Assembly: GCA_039545295.1 (NCBI GenBank)
Contig: BCIK01000002.1
Span: 444,841 to 508,840, forward strand
Source: Udeniomyces pyricola
Taxonomy: Eukaryota > Basidiomycota > Tremellomycetes > Cystofilobasidiales > Mrakiaceae
Direction of reading: 5' to 3'
DNA: 64,000 bases
Made by a program: the position numbers and the translations under genes. Positions 34,591 to 48,013 of the stretch are shown here, one piece after another (position 1 is the first letter of the stretch; the number at the start of each line of letters is the position of its first letter). The notes beneath the pieces were generated by a model. It did not search any database, was not told the origin of the DNA, and was given only the letters and a program-made list of their open reading frames with translations.

Positions 34591-36506
34591 TCATGCAGCC
34601 TTCATCGCGAGATACGAGAGATTCCTCTTGGCCGTCGGCGAATAGTAACTCCTCTCGATGCATCGCGACTTGTCGAGCGAACGAACGAACCCTCGTCGAC
34701 ACGATTCGATGGCGCACTGGCCGTTGGAACAGGTGACGACGTTGGTGTTGGGAAGTTCGGTACAGTCTCGACCTATCGGCTCGCTCGAGGTCAAGGGGTA
34801 TTTGCATCCACCGCCTATAAAGAAAGGGGAAAAGCGAAAAATTGAAAACATGAGAATCAAAGGAGCGTCGATATGGGTATCATCACGGGTGGACCCAAAC
34901 ATGATGATTGAACAAGGATTCTAAGGGGGCAGGGGGGAGGGGGTTGTATAGAGAGAGAGAGATTTCAAAGAAAGACGACTTACAACTCTCGAGGTTCGAC
35001 ATGACATCCACGCATTCGTAACCCATCCTTTCGGCCCCTTGCAATCCAACGATAGCCGCCATCCCCAGCCACTCCATCCCCGCCACTCTTCTCATCGGAA
35101 CCGGGCACGCCATGATTTTCCCTCCGCCGACGGTCGCCTGAGCCGAGCTCGCTAGACAAGCGCCTAGAGATCGAGGGTGGAGATCGGACCGACGTCGCCT
35201 CTGGGACGCACTCGTGATAGGTTGACAAGTGTAATGCGTGGGATCTTCAGAGGTCGGAACTCGGTTGGTTCCGCCAGGACAAGTGCAATCGGGAGAGGCG
35301 GTACTAGTGCAAGCTGATACAGAGATTTTTTTAAAATTATTTTTATTTTCGTGCGTGGAGATCGGAGTAAAGTCACGGATCGATATCGTCAGCGTTCGTC
35401 TGTTTTTTGTTTAGGAATCGGTGCGGGAAAGGGGGAAGAAAATAAGGGGAGGAGTAGGGGAGAAAGGAGGGGGGGGGAGAGAGAAAGAAAAGAGGAAGGA
35501 AGGACTGACTGAAAGCACAAGGCGTCGCTGAGCAAACGGATGAAGCCCCCGAGGAAGGATACACGCACGAGGCCGTCGCATCGTGGACGCTCTTCCCGCC
35601 CGAGAGAGACGTCACTTGGACGGCGGCCGAAAGCACTGGAAAGGGTAAAAAAAGAGAAAGAAAAAAGAGAAAAAAAAGAACGATGTGAGTTTAGGTTGCG
35701 ACTTTCGCTATGCAGGTCCAACGATCGAGAATCTCAAAGAAGAAGAAGGAGGAGAAGAAGAAGAAGAAGAAGAAGAAGAGGAAAAAAAAAGAAAAAGGAA
35801 AAGAAAAAAAAAAGATGATGGAAGAGGTGGGACGAACTGTCGCTTGATTGAGCAATCGCGCTGAACCCTTGCAAAGCCGTCCTCAATCGATCCGTCGAAT
35901 CCGACGTGAGCGTCAGATCTGCGCTCTGATGGACGTCAACCGGTCGGAGTCGATGAGGACAGAGGCGAGTACCAAATGAAAGGGGGGGGGGGAGCAAACG
36001 ATGCGGAGAATGAACGAGAAGAGAAAAAAAAAAAGAGAGAAAAAAGTGAGTCAGAATTAAACAATCCATAAAATAAGGAAAAGAAAAAGAAGGAAAGGAT
36101 GAAGGGGCTTACTTCGCAAATGCAAATGTTACCGACGACTCCGATGGCGGGGACGGTCACTACCGCGAGATCGGTGGCGACGGTGACGGTCGTGGGTTCA
36201 TCAATACTCACGACGACCGACGCCTATACAGAAGAAGAGCATGGGCACGAAAAAGAAGGGGGGGGGGACAAAGGAGAAGAACACCAGGACCCATGAATGG
36301 ATCAGCACTTTTTGGAACGAAGATGACATCTGTTTAGGAATGGATCTGATACTAGGGTAGGGTATTTTATTGATTTTATCATGAAAAGAGGTACGTACGC
36401 AAATGTCAGCACCGGCTTGAACGGTAGTCGTTACCGCGACAGCGATGGTCGCGAGGGAAGACAATGAGATGAGGGCCATGGCGGCGCGGGAGATGAGTCG
36501 AGGCAT
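34591..36506 (-). CDS. Secreted cysteine-rich protein with CPL1-like domain (copy B)
   Basis: Six exons on the minus strand keep phase and give 328 aa: 36506-36399, 36223-36113, 35925-35838, 35635-35510, 35313-34984 and 34814-34591. The signal sequence is 'AAMALISLSSLATIAVAV'. The N-terminal half is Thr/Val/Ser-rich ('EPTTVTVATDLAVVTVPAIG') with few cysteines, unlike copy A. A middle segment has 'SPDCTCPGGTNRVPTSEDP'. The CPL1-like domain has 'GYECVDVMSNLESCGGC', 'GRDCTELPNTNVVTCSNGQC' and 'IESCRRGFVRS'. After it comes a short tail that is tyrosine- and lysine-containing, 'SYYSPTAKRNLSYLAMKAA', lacking in copy A. Introns are packed with A/G (plus strand), including (GAA)n. One intron uses a GTTCGT donor. 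The product is predicted to be secreted; its function is not known from sequence. Confidence 0.82.
35737..35815. repeat. (GAA)n / poly-purine tract in intron of CPL1-like gene B
   Basis: The third intron of the minus-strand gene (35636-35837) contains GAAGAAGGAGGAG followed by about nine AAG units and A-rich DNA. On the sense strand this is a long TTC/T pyrimidine tract upstream of the acceptor. Such homopurine-homopyrimidine DNA can form triplex (H-DNA). Confidence 0.85.
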
Positions 36507-37941
36507 CTAGGAAGGGGTTGAGCCGAGGAGTAGTGGTGGTAGTTGATGAAGAGTGTTGGAGTGTAGAGGGAGCGATATGGTGTACAAAGTGATAGTTGCT
36601 CGATCAAATGATGGAATGGAAGAGAGGTGGAGTTGGAGTTTGAACGTCGATATAAGAGTGTAGATATATATATACATATACGACAAGAGGAGAGACTCCA
36701 GCGTTTCAGTCATGATGTCAAACTTGGAAAAGGATCTGCGTGTGCATCACAGGATGTGATGGCACTTGTAGGCGAGATGTCCCTTTCGGTTCACCCAATC
36801 AGTCAGTTGTTCAGTCAGAACCGTCATTTCGCAGTAGTACTTTGAGCTCACACTCTGTCGTTGAAGCCATTGGTGCTTCACTATGTCTCGAGCCGAGGTG
36901 TGAGTGGAGAGGAAAAGGAAAGAGAGAGAGATAGGGGGAGGCAATCAAAGCATCATACATGAGACAAAACGGTCGGCTCCAAACTCTCAGTTGAGACTGA
37001 GTGGGCTAGACGATTGTGGGTGAAGTTGAAAGGGAAGAAGGTGTGAGAGGTTAAGCCGCAGTCAGCACCAAGTCGAATGAAACACGGGGGATTGTGATTC
37101 AGACTGAAACTCTGCAACCCTCTGATATTCCCCCCATGCTGCACGTCTCACCCATCTCACCGTGGCCGTGATCCGAACGTGTTGCCAGCTGATGGTTCGA
37201 CCTCCTTAGTAAATCATATAGCTCCTTTGACGACGACGCTGCCTCTCTTGGAACCGAACGCTGACCGCTGGATCTGCAACACAAAAGGTGAACCAAGGGC
37301 GAGTATTCAATGGGTAAGTATGATCGATATGCGGAGGTCCATATACGAAATAGGCCAAAGGAGACGGGTCAAAGGAGGTAGGACAAGGAAGTAATCCCCA
37401 AAAGATTAAGGGACTGAGTGCAAGACAAAAGAGAGAGAACAAGATCCACCATAGACATAAAGGGACGAAAAAAAAAAAAAACAAGAATGAAAGATATCCA
37501 ACCGAATCAACCAAGCGCTCAAAGAGAGCGCAAGACAAAACACTGAGAAATGGAGAAGGAGAAAAGAAAAAAATAATTAGAGGGAACGGAATTCAGATTA
37601 AGAGAAGGCTCTAGAGTGCCGACTTTGTGATGCCCGAACGATCACTGTGATCCTTACACCTCGCTCTCCTAGACACAGGCCAAACAGCCTATGGAAAGAC
37701 AAGAAGTTGAGGAAGGAGATGACGGCATTAAAAGGGAGTTTGATGAATTATAATAGACACACGATCAAGATTGAGAGAGAGAGAGGAAAAGAGAGGAAGA
37801 AAAGAAGAAGAAGAGGAAAACAAAAGAAACCAAGGCAACCAACGAGCGAAAGGACAGGCTCGACCATCCCAACAAAGCCATGCCGAGAGATTTGAGAAAA
37901 GAAAATAGAAAAGAAAACGGAAGGCGAGCTTGGTAGTTCAT
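36507..37941. other. 1.4-kb intergenic region, purine-rich distal half
   Basis: 36507-36680 is the upstream region of CPL1-like B, with TATATATATACATATACG near 36665. About 37380-37930 is rich in A and G on the plus strand, the pattern seen in 3' flanks of minus-strand genes here. A possible exon with a donor-like GTAAGT at 37315 was noted but not called. Confidence 0.45.
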
Positions 37942-40900
37942 CTACGACTTGTCCTTCCTGCCTCCAAAGAGTCCCCCAAGCTTGCCCAAGACACTCTTCC
38001 TCTTCTTGAGCTTCTCCTCCTTGGCGCTAGGGGACGCTCCGATCGTCGACGCCGACGACGCGGCGTCGTCCCGTCGAGGATGCTGCTTAACCCCTGCGGC
38101 GGGCGAGGAGAATGGAGTGGAAGCGACTGAAGACGACGGAGTAAATGTCGCGGTCGATGAACCGGAGGGAGTAAGGATCGCAGAGGAAGAAGACGTTGTC
38201 ATCGTGCTGCCGTTGTTGGGGAGACCGGTGGTGGCGACCCGAGTCGAGGGGGTGGCCGTTGGAGCCGAGGAGATTTGAGAGGAGGCAAGAGCAGTAGAAG
38301 ACTGAGAAGGAGTAATGTGAGAGGCTGGGGGAGTGCCAGCAGTGGCAGCAGGAGGGGACGACGCGTGAACCGCTTTCGTCTTGTCCGCGGCCGACTTGGC
38401 CGCCTCGTCCTGAGGAACCACTCCCTTCATCGCCAGGGTCCTTCCCGCGCTGGGACCGACTTCCGTTTCCTTGCCCGTCTTGGCGTCCTCGACGCGCTCA
38501 TTCTTCTCCTTGGCGAATGGGTTGAGAGATTCGGGGATCGTCTCGCCTGAGCCGGGGATGGGGCCCGTTCGGACGTTGGAATTCTGGGGCTTCTTGCGGA
38601 GCTTAGCCTCAGCTTCCTCGATGCGAGCAGAGTGGCTCGTTGTAGTGGGGCTTGACGGAGCTGGAGCAGTAACGGACGAAGACTGCTTCTCGAGCTGCTC
38701 AAGCCGGTCGATAGGCGTTGAAGATGGCTTGGCGACGAGAACAGAAGGCTCATCCGCGAGAACCGCAGGAGGGGGGACGACCTCGAAGTTGTCCGGGTGA
38801 GACGTGGTTGACGCATCGTCAACAACTAGCGAGCACGAAAATCCCAGCCAAAGTAGAATATGACATGTTTAGAATACACAAATAAAACCGGAAAGATGTA
38901 TATTAAAAAAACCACCAGTCAGCTCATCACGCATCCCGGAGGTTTCGGGTACGGTCCAATCAGAAAAAGGGCATCAGAAAAACAAAGAATCTTTACCCTT
39001 ACGTGAAAAGTCCGTCGTCGCACCCGACTCGGTTCCGTTCTCCGAGGCGGCGGCAAGACTCGAGTTAGTCGTAGACGAGGTGGGAAGGATGGGCGCTCCC
39101 AAACCAAGATAGGCCAAGTTGGACGAGTCGGTCCTCGAGGAAGTCGTCGACCTCGTCGTCGTGAAGGACGAGTCGAGGTTAGAGGGAATGACGGCGGCCA
39201 CTTGAGGAGAAGACTGGTGGTGGGTGGAAGTCTGCTGCGTGGAGATTGCAGCGGGAGCAAAGTTGGAAGCGGTAGCTGGAGACGACCCATTGAGACCGCT
39301 AGCGTGAGGGATAGCAGAGGTGGTGGAAACGTCGGCAGTGGGAACGTTAGAAACGTCAATGTGCTGGGCGCCTCGCTATGAAGATTGATCGTCGAACAAA
39401 CAGAAACAACGCAAACAGTCAGGAGAACAACTCTCGGGTCGGATCATGATATGACGAGGCAACGTCTGGACGTAGTACATGAAGAGCAAAAACAAGGGGA
39501 TTTAGAGACGTACAACCTGCTGAGAAGCGGCGTCCTCAATGGGACTCTTCTCGGTGATAGCCTCAGTAATGGGGTGCCTGTCTCCAAAGAGATAACCCTC
39601 CATGCCATGAACGAGTCCACCAAGCGAGCCGACGTAAGCCGAGACGACCTCCTCGACCTTTTGAGCCGTGCCACCCGTCTGGGTAACAACATCCGGCGAG
39701 CTCTCGGCCACCTCGTCCAGCAACTGTCTCACGGGTGCCGTCGGGGTCGTGGCTGCGAAGGACGAGGTCTGCGAGTGCGAGTGCGCGTTCGAGGTCGAGG
39801 GCTGGATAGCGGTAGGAGTAGGGGTTGAGTCAATATGGGCAGGTTGAACAGGTGTGTTGACCTCCTTGACCTCTTCGACGACGGCTTGAGCGGGCGTGAG
39901 GCCGGACGAAGGGGCAGGAAGCTGTTCTCGACGAGCAGGAGGAGTCATGGCAAGGTCATCAACGTCCTTGACGGCTGCGATGGAAGACGTCGGTCCAGGC
40001 GATTGGGTGGCAAGAAGGTGGTTGTGGTGGTCGGAGCCGGATGGGGCAGCGGAGGCGTTGGGAGACGAGGGCAAACCGGATGCCGTGGTCGCGGGGGCAG
40101 GAGGGGTTCGGCGAACATTGTTGACGTTACCGGCAGAGTCTATGTGTGCGGATAAACGACGATGATGATAATGATGACGACGACAACCAAGGGACGTCCG
40201 TCAGATATCATATAGCGGATACACGGTCAGCGAAGGAGGAGAGCCTTATCGATTCAACGCGTCGCTTACCCCACTCTTTGTCTTCGTCTTCCCGAACCTG
40301 CCAAGCTGAGAGAAGGGAAGGAGAGATGACACAAGACGGGCGAGATCAACGTCAGAACGACAATACTGATGTTGAATCCAAGGGACAAAGGTGAACAAGG
40401 CTCTAGACTGACTTCCATCGACGACTGAAAAGCACAACCAGACCAAAGGGATATTCGAGTGGGGCAGGAGAGGACGAGAAGATGGCGAAAGATCAGTCAA
40501 CCGTCCGTCCAGATCCGGTCCGTTTCCCCTTCCCTTTCCGGCAACTCACCATACTTGTATTCAAACGATTCGTCCCATCCTAGATCGAGGCTGCCCTCAA
40601 ACCCGTGAGCCTTCTTGGTCAAATGGAACGACGAGCCCGACCACTGTTCATTTGGCCATCAGAGAGAGAGATCACCACACGCAGGAACGAAGCCGGAGAT
40701 GAAGGGAATCCGACGTCAAGACGAAGCACACGCGTCAGTCGGGCCTCCTCCCTTTTGCCTCTTCACGCTCCGCTCAGTCTCGTTGTCATCAGCAAAGGAG
40801 GAACTGACGTTGTCAAACGAGCCAGTAACGACAACAGTGCTTGGATGGGTGCTAGGCCTAGAGGATTGGGTGGGGTTTCATTCCAAAGGGATAACGTCAA

Positions 40901-41108
40901 GACGGTTTTGGATGGGATGAGTTCAAAGGGCTGCTGGTGAAGCACGCGTCTGGAAGGGGGGGGGGGGTCCACATCGAGTTGAATGGTTTCCGATCGAGGG
41001 AAGGAAGGGATGTCGATGTGGATGTGGATGTCGATACGGATGCGGCGTGATGGGTTGAGTGAAGATGGAAAGGGATACGAACCAGGAAAAGTGGGCTTTA
41101 TGCTGCAT
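37942..41108 (-). CDS. Hypothetical low-complexity protein, possible N-terminal C2-like fold
   Basis: I do not recognise the family with certainty. The likely start is the ATG at 41108 opening 'MQHKAHFSW', ending at a GTTCGT donor (exon 41108-41083). Exons further along encode 'GSSFHLTKKAHGFEGSLDLG' followed by 'WDESFEYKYG', a pattern like the W-[DN]-E-x-F strand of fungal N-terminal C2 domains. After several small exons comes a long Ser/Thr/Pro/Ala-rich part (40074-39500) with 'GSLGGLVHGMEGYLFGDRHP'. The last exon, up to about 38825, contains 'STPIDRLEQLEKQSSS' and 'GETIPESLNPFAKENERVED'. The C-terminus is basic and may be amphipathic: 'KEEKLKKRKSVLGKLGGLFG'. Exon boundaries between 40500 and 41083 are unresolved. 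C2 similarity is weak inference. Confidence 0.55.
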
Positions 41109-41976
41109 GGTGAAGAAAGAAGAAAGGGGACAAGGCAGAGGTTGGGTTGACGAGTGCTGATTGATCACGGGCGGGAGGTGGTGCAAAGTTCGTTGGGGAA
41201 GAGCGTGTATGGCAATCAAATCAAGACCGCCAGAGCCGAGACCCGCACCAAATCGTATCCATCATGATCACTGATATCATCTGCAGACAGCTACGAACGT
41301 ATGTACGTCATGTACATGACTTAAATCATATTATGCGCTATCAAGCATCAAAACCCAACCCATTCAACTCAACGACCGGCACTTCATGACCAGAATATTG
41401 TCTGTCGTCGTTTCCCCATACATAGAATCCTCGATTTCCCCCACCATTATCCTCGCCTCGTTCGCTGATGACCCATCTTCACGTCTCTCTAGCTGTGCCG
41501 CTAGCCACACGCACGCATATCAACGCAGCCCAGCAGAGAGAACAAAAGTGCCCGGCCCAATCTAAAATCGCCCACCGCCGCCGATTCGACGATACACTAA
41601 CTATTTCCCGCGAATCTTCCGCCATGGGTCTCCACGGGAGAATAAACAAGTGAGTTCCATCAGTGTTGGAGACGGAGATCATGGTAAGGGGAGGAAGGAA
41701 ATTGTGCTAAGTCTGACGCATGGGTTGGGACAGGAAACGGCAGGCGAAAAAGGAGCGAAAGAACCAAACAAAGGGGAAGAGGGAAGGAAGGTCATGAAAA
41801 GATGGCAGAAAAGGGGCGATGAAAGGTAAAGAGGACAAAGAAAGGTCGGAGGGAAAAAAAAGAACAATGGGAGAAAGAAGAAAGACGCGTCGAAGAGGGA
41901 AGAAAAAGGGCGAGGTCGAGCAATCGTTATCTTGGGTCTCCCGCCATCGGAGTCGGATGATGTCCCACTGCCACCT
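41109..41976. other. Intergenic region between PP1 and the low-complexity gene
   Basis: This is the 3' flank of PP1 and the promoter of the gene at 37.9-41.1 kb (both minus). 41690-41920 is A/G-rich on the plus strand, so T/C-rich in the sense of both genes. Open frames of 60-135 codons occur on both strands but are low-complexity and unsupported. Confidence 0.45.
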
Positions 41977-44241
<2,265 letters not shown>

Positions 44242-45904
44242 GTTGGATGTTTTGGAGTGTGTGAAGGGGCAAAGGCGGTGGTGGGAAAACGACTGCGATG
44301 CGGAAGAAGAGGGGGAGCGAGGTGGGTAAGGGGAGGAACAAGCCGTCAGAATCACGCACGCCCTCATTTAGGGAGCACCATCGCGACGATCCAAGCCAAC
44401 GTCTCCCTAATCCTGTTGAACCGCGCGTTCCACCATCGGGAACTGAGAACCAACGGACGCCCATCGTGTTGGAAAATGAGTCATCGGGTGTCTCGTCGGA
44501 TGGGCTAGGGGAGATAGCCACAACCCATCCGAGAGCCGGTTGCTGGCCGGCGTCTAGTCCCTTTCCCCTCCCCCGCTCGTTGATCGTCCCTCGTTCCGTT
44601 TGGACCTGCCCGTCACCCATCCTTGACGCTTCCTGGCCAGTGTTTGCATCCAGCTCAAACCCAAACCATCCCCATCATTCCTTTATATGACTACAAAGGG
44701 CCTGTATGTTTCTCTCTGCGAAAGAGCGACCGTCGGCCAAACAAGAGAAGACACACCACGCACCTAGACGAGCGAGAAGAGGAAAAGCTGGGCTTGTTCG
44801 CGTCGAGGTAAGAACCAAGGAAAGAACCGAACGGGCTAGTGAGTTGGATGAGTGGGGGAGAGGACAATCGACCTTGAGTCTGATGGACCGGCGAATTGGA
44901 TGAGCAAAGGTGTTGAGCGATGGAAGAGATATGGCGAGGCGAGGTTGCGATGCGACAATCAGGTTCGGGCGACGAGAGGAGGTGGGAACCCAGAGGGGAG
45001 CGTGTTTCGAGAGGAAGGAGGGGAGCGAACGACGGGTTGGTGGTACAAGACGGGCGGTCCGGAGCGAAGCAGAGGAGAGAGAACAAGGATGATGAGGAAA
45101 GAGTTAGCATGCCATCTTGCCAAATGACGAGTGTTCGCGTCGGTACCAAAGAGGAGCGAGGGGAAGACGAGGGCAGGATGAGAAAGGAGAAGAGGAGGCA
45201 GGGCGAGGGGAGGGAGGAGGGAAGGGGGGAGAGAAGGTTGCGTGGCCGATGGGACTGACGCGGCGAGTCCGTTGGCGAGGGGAAGGATGGGTGATGTCGT
45301 ATGGAGGTGATGAAAGGATACGACTTACGGGCAGACGCGCTATGAGTAACCAAGGAGGGCAAGACAAGGAGAAGGACGAGCGGAAGCCGACTTTGCGGGA
45401 AGGAGGGGAAGGAGGGAGGGGAAGGGGGAGGGAAGGGAGAAGGTTGGGTGTGGGTTGAGAATCTCTTGAGTCTCTGCCATCAGCCAGTTAGCTGAGCTTG
45501 ACTGCCAGTTGATGAGCTTAACTCCAGCAGCTGGCTTGAGAGCTTGAGCTCCATCCGATTCACAGCCAGCCTAGTAAGCGGGCACTTTAGTTGATTGGAG
45601 TTTATTATTTAGCTCATCCTATGTATAAGTTATTCTCACATATATATATATATATATATCACTGCATTTCATCAAGCTTGCATCATAAAACAGACATGTA
45701 CCCTCTAATCCTTGTCAATCCCATGAATCTCTTTTGTATATTCATATGTATATGTTCATGTATGTTTATATGTATGTTCATATACCTCAACACAAGCTCA
45801 CTCAGTCAGCCAGCTTTTCTTTCTTTTCTTTTCGACTCTCTTTTGCTGGTTCGTTTCACCCCTGATCGAGTGTCTTCCCCCTCTCGTGCTCACCCATCCC
45901 AAAG
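44242..45904. promoter_or_regulatory. Long upstream region of PP1 with pyrimidine-rich sense strand and imperfect repeats
   Basis: This 1.66-kb spacer lies between the PP1 start and the stop of the F-box gene. From about 44840 to 45460 the plus strand is G/A-rich, so the PP1-sense strand is T/C-rich. A minus-strand GTAAGT donor at 45325-45330 and an acceptor-like CATCGCAG at about 44295-44305 would fit a roughly 1-kb intron in the PP1 5' UTR. Three imperfect 20-bp units occur at 45481-45550, and (TA)n at 45640-45659. A 223-codon minus-strand frame exists but begins with TTG. Confidence 0.45.
45481..45552. repeat. Imperfect tandem repeat, about 20-25 bp units
   Basis: Three related units follow each other: GCCAGTTAGCTGAGCTTGAC, GCCAGTTGATGAGCTTAAC and a longer CCAGCAGCTGGCTTGAGAGC(TTGAGCT). 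The shared core is CAG..GCT..GAGCTT(G/A)A. Copies are degenerate. Confidence 0.65.
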
Positions 45905-47225
45905 TCAAGTCTCAAAGCCATCGTATCCGTCCAGATCCCACAGCTTCACATGAATCCCCGCGATCCTCGCCATTTCAGCCACAATCTCACCCTCCGATAT
46001 TAGCCGCCCATGCTCAGTTGCTGTGTCTGCCATCGTCAAAGGTCTCAAGGAGTCACCCAAAGAAGTAGCCCTGATGGGGAGAGAGGTCGAGACGAGGCAA
46101 GGTGCGCAGCGTCGCAAGTCATGGCACAGCATGAGCTGATGTTCATCATACAAAGGCACAAATGTGGCCCGTACAGGATGCAGGATCGTGGTATCAGCCG
46201 GCCATCATCATCAGTCAGGTCGCTACCACCACTCCGAACAACACTGACGACTCACTATGTCCTTTGATGGCCGTGTGATGTACTCCCAAATGACACCCTC
46301 GTGTTTATACCTTGTCCGGACAGTTAACGCCCTTAACGTCTGTCCGACAGACCCAACCAGCCCAAGGACGTCCGAAAATTCAAAGGGCTCCGAAAACGAC
46401 ACAGCCAACGTCTGGAGCGAGTCGAGGCCGGAGAAGAGGGTGTAGAGATTGCGAGTGTCGGAAAGAGGTAGCTTCATGTAGAGATCAAGAGCGAGTAACA
46501 TCGGGGCGATAGTGGGATTTGAGAGAACTAGTGGAAGGTAAGGAACTTGGGAGGATGAGCGAAGCGTGATACAGCTACGTCGCACGTGTAGCGTAGAGAA
46601 AGCAATCAGTCTTAGACCATGAATGACAAGACTGTCTTATTTTGTTGGATGGCACTTTGGTAGATGAGCAAGGGCTTGTACCCGTCAAACCAACTGACCG
46701 TGCATGGGCGAGAAACTCTGGTCGTCTGAGAATCCACCTGAGATCTGCTTTCGACTGCAAGACCAGCTGGCGAAATAGAACTGTACGCGCAAGCTCTTGC
46801 AGATGACGGCACGTGTATCCAAGGGCCTTCAAGTCCTCGTTGCGTTCATGGGCCGAGGCAAATTCAGTCGGGGGTAGAAAGAGGTATGAGGCAATCTGAA
46901 GGAGAAGCTCGTGCGGAAGGTCGCCGATGGATGCAAGTGGCGACTGCCGAGCTGGACTCGAAGCGAGAGGGTCATCGGCGGGCTCGAGTATTGAGGATGA
47001 TAACGTCCGATCGGCCGACAGATGCGGGGCTATCATGATCGTCGACGGTCTGTGTCGATAGGCTTTGAAGACGGATAGGGTGGGCGATCTGTTGGACCCG
47101 GACCTGTCGTCGGCATGGCGGGGTGCAGGAAACGAGGACCAGGGCGAGACGTCTGTGACAGATGGCAAGGCATGAACGGGGCGAGTAATGGCGGCTGAAG
47201 GCTGAGCGGAGTGTTCAAGAGGCAT
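45905..47225 (-). CDS. F-box domain protein
   Basis: F-box proteins recruit substrates to SCF ubiquitin ligases. The start is the ATG at 47225. After a Ser/Pro-rich N-terminus of about 95 residues, the F-box reads 'IGDLPHELLLQIASYLF', then 'DLKALGYTCRHLQELARTVL' and 'FRQLVLQSKADLRWILR'. Downstream exons (about 46540-46260 and 46125-45905) encode Leu-spaced segments such as 'ALDLYMKLPLSDTRNLYTLF' and 'SDVLGLVGSVGQTLRALTVR', as in leucine-rich or irregular repeat substrate domains. The C-terminus is 'IHVKLWDLDGYDGFET'. Introns near 46735-46590 and 46260-46130 are only approximate. The target cannot be predicted. It diverges from the RTA1 gene A. Confidence 0.8.
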
Positions 47226-48013
47226 CGGATCAAAGGTCTTAAGGGCGTTTGGCCGGTGGGTCGATGCGAATATGGATCAAAAGGAGCTCGTGTCGGTCAG
47301 CACGAGCGTCTGCAGGTCAGTCTGTTTATCGGAGGGCGTTGGGACGCGCTGCGCAGATCGTCGCCGGCCTCAGTAAAACAGTTGTCCTCCAGCTTGCTCC
47401 GGCCAAACCATCGGACTCGTGCACAGCTCCCGATAAACTAGTGCACAGCTCACACACACCTTCCTCGCGATAGCTCGTTTCGATGATCAGCTGGGATTCT
47501 ACCCACCTCACGATGACATCGACCCTCATGCATGCCTGCTCCTCGACATCCAATCATGCACCATTTACTGTATACATCGACCATCCTCCGTTAAAGTCCA
47601 GACCTTAGGCCGATCATGTATATTCCCAAGCCGACAACGCCGCCTTTGACGCGTCGTTTAATCCGATCCACACGCGACGGCCAATAACGCCACATCCTTG
47701 TCCGGACGTCGTGGAATCATCGTTGATCGTTGTTCATGGCGTGTCCGCTCGACACGTCGTCCGAATCTGGCCCTTGTTCTTGGTTTTACCCATTTGCTTT
47801 GTTCTCTTCTCGTCTAGTCCCCTCGTATACTCACCCTCTACCACCATCTTCTCATTAGAACCTCGACCACTTGACCCGTACCCTCCCACATTTTGCCTTT
47901 GCCAGACCAAAGTCACCTCTATCTTCACCACTAAAGATCTTGACGATCTTTACCACCTCATTCGTTTACCCTATACCTCTGCTCCCAACCTCTTTCTCCG
48001 CTCGCATCCCAAC
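47226..48013. promoter_or_regulatory. Divergent promoter between F-box gene and RTA1-like A
   Basis: A 788-nt spacer contains a CTCGTGCACAGCTCCCGATA / GTGCACAGCTCAC direct repeat near 47410-47450. The RTA1-proximal 200 nt are C/T-rich leader. No gene is supported. Confidence 0.5.

Noticed and set aside
37099..37394. Possible exon on either strand with a nearby GTAAGT
   Set aside because: Both strands are open over part of it; I could not join it in frame to a start or to another exon.
44691..45362. A 223-codon minus-strand frame, Ser/Pro-rich, upstream of PP1
   Set aside because: It starts with TTG rather than ATG, has low-complexity composition explained by the pyrimidine-rich DNA, and contains a donor-like GTAAGT. 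I treat it as PP1 upstream DNA.
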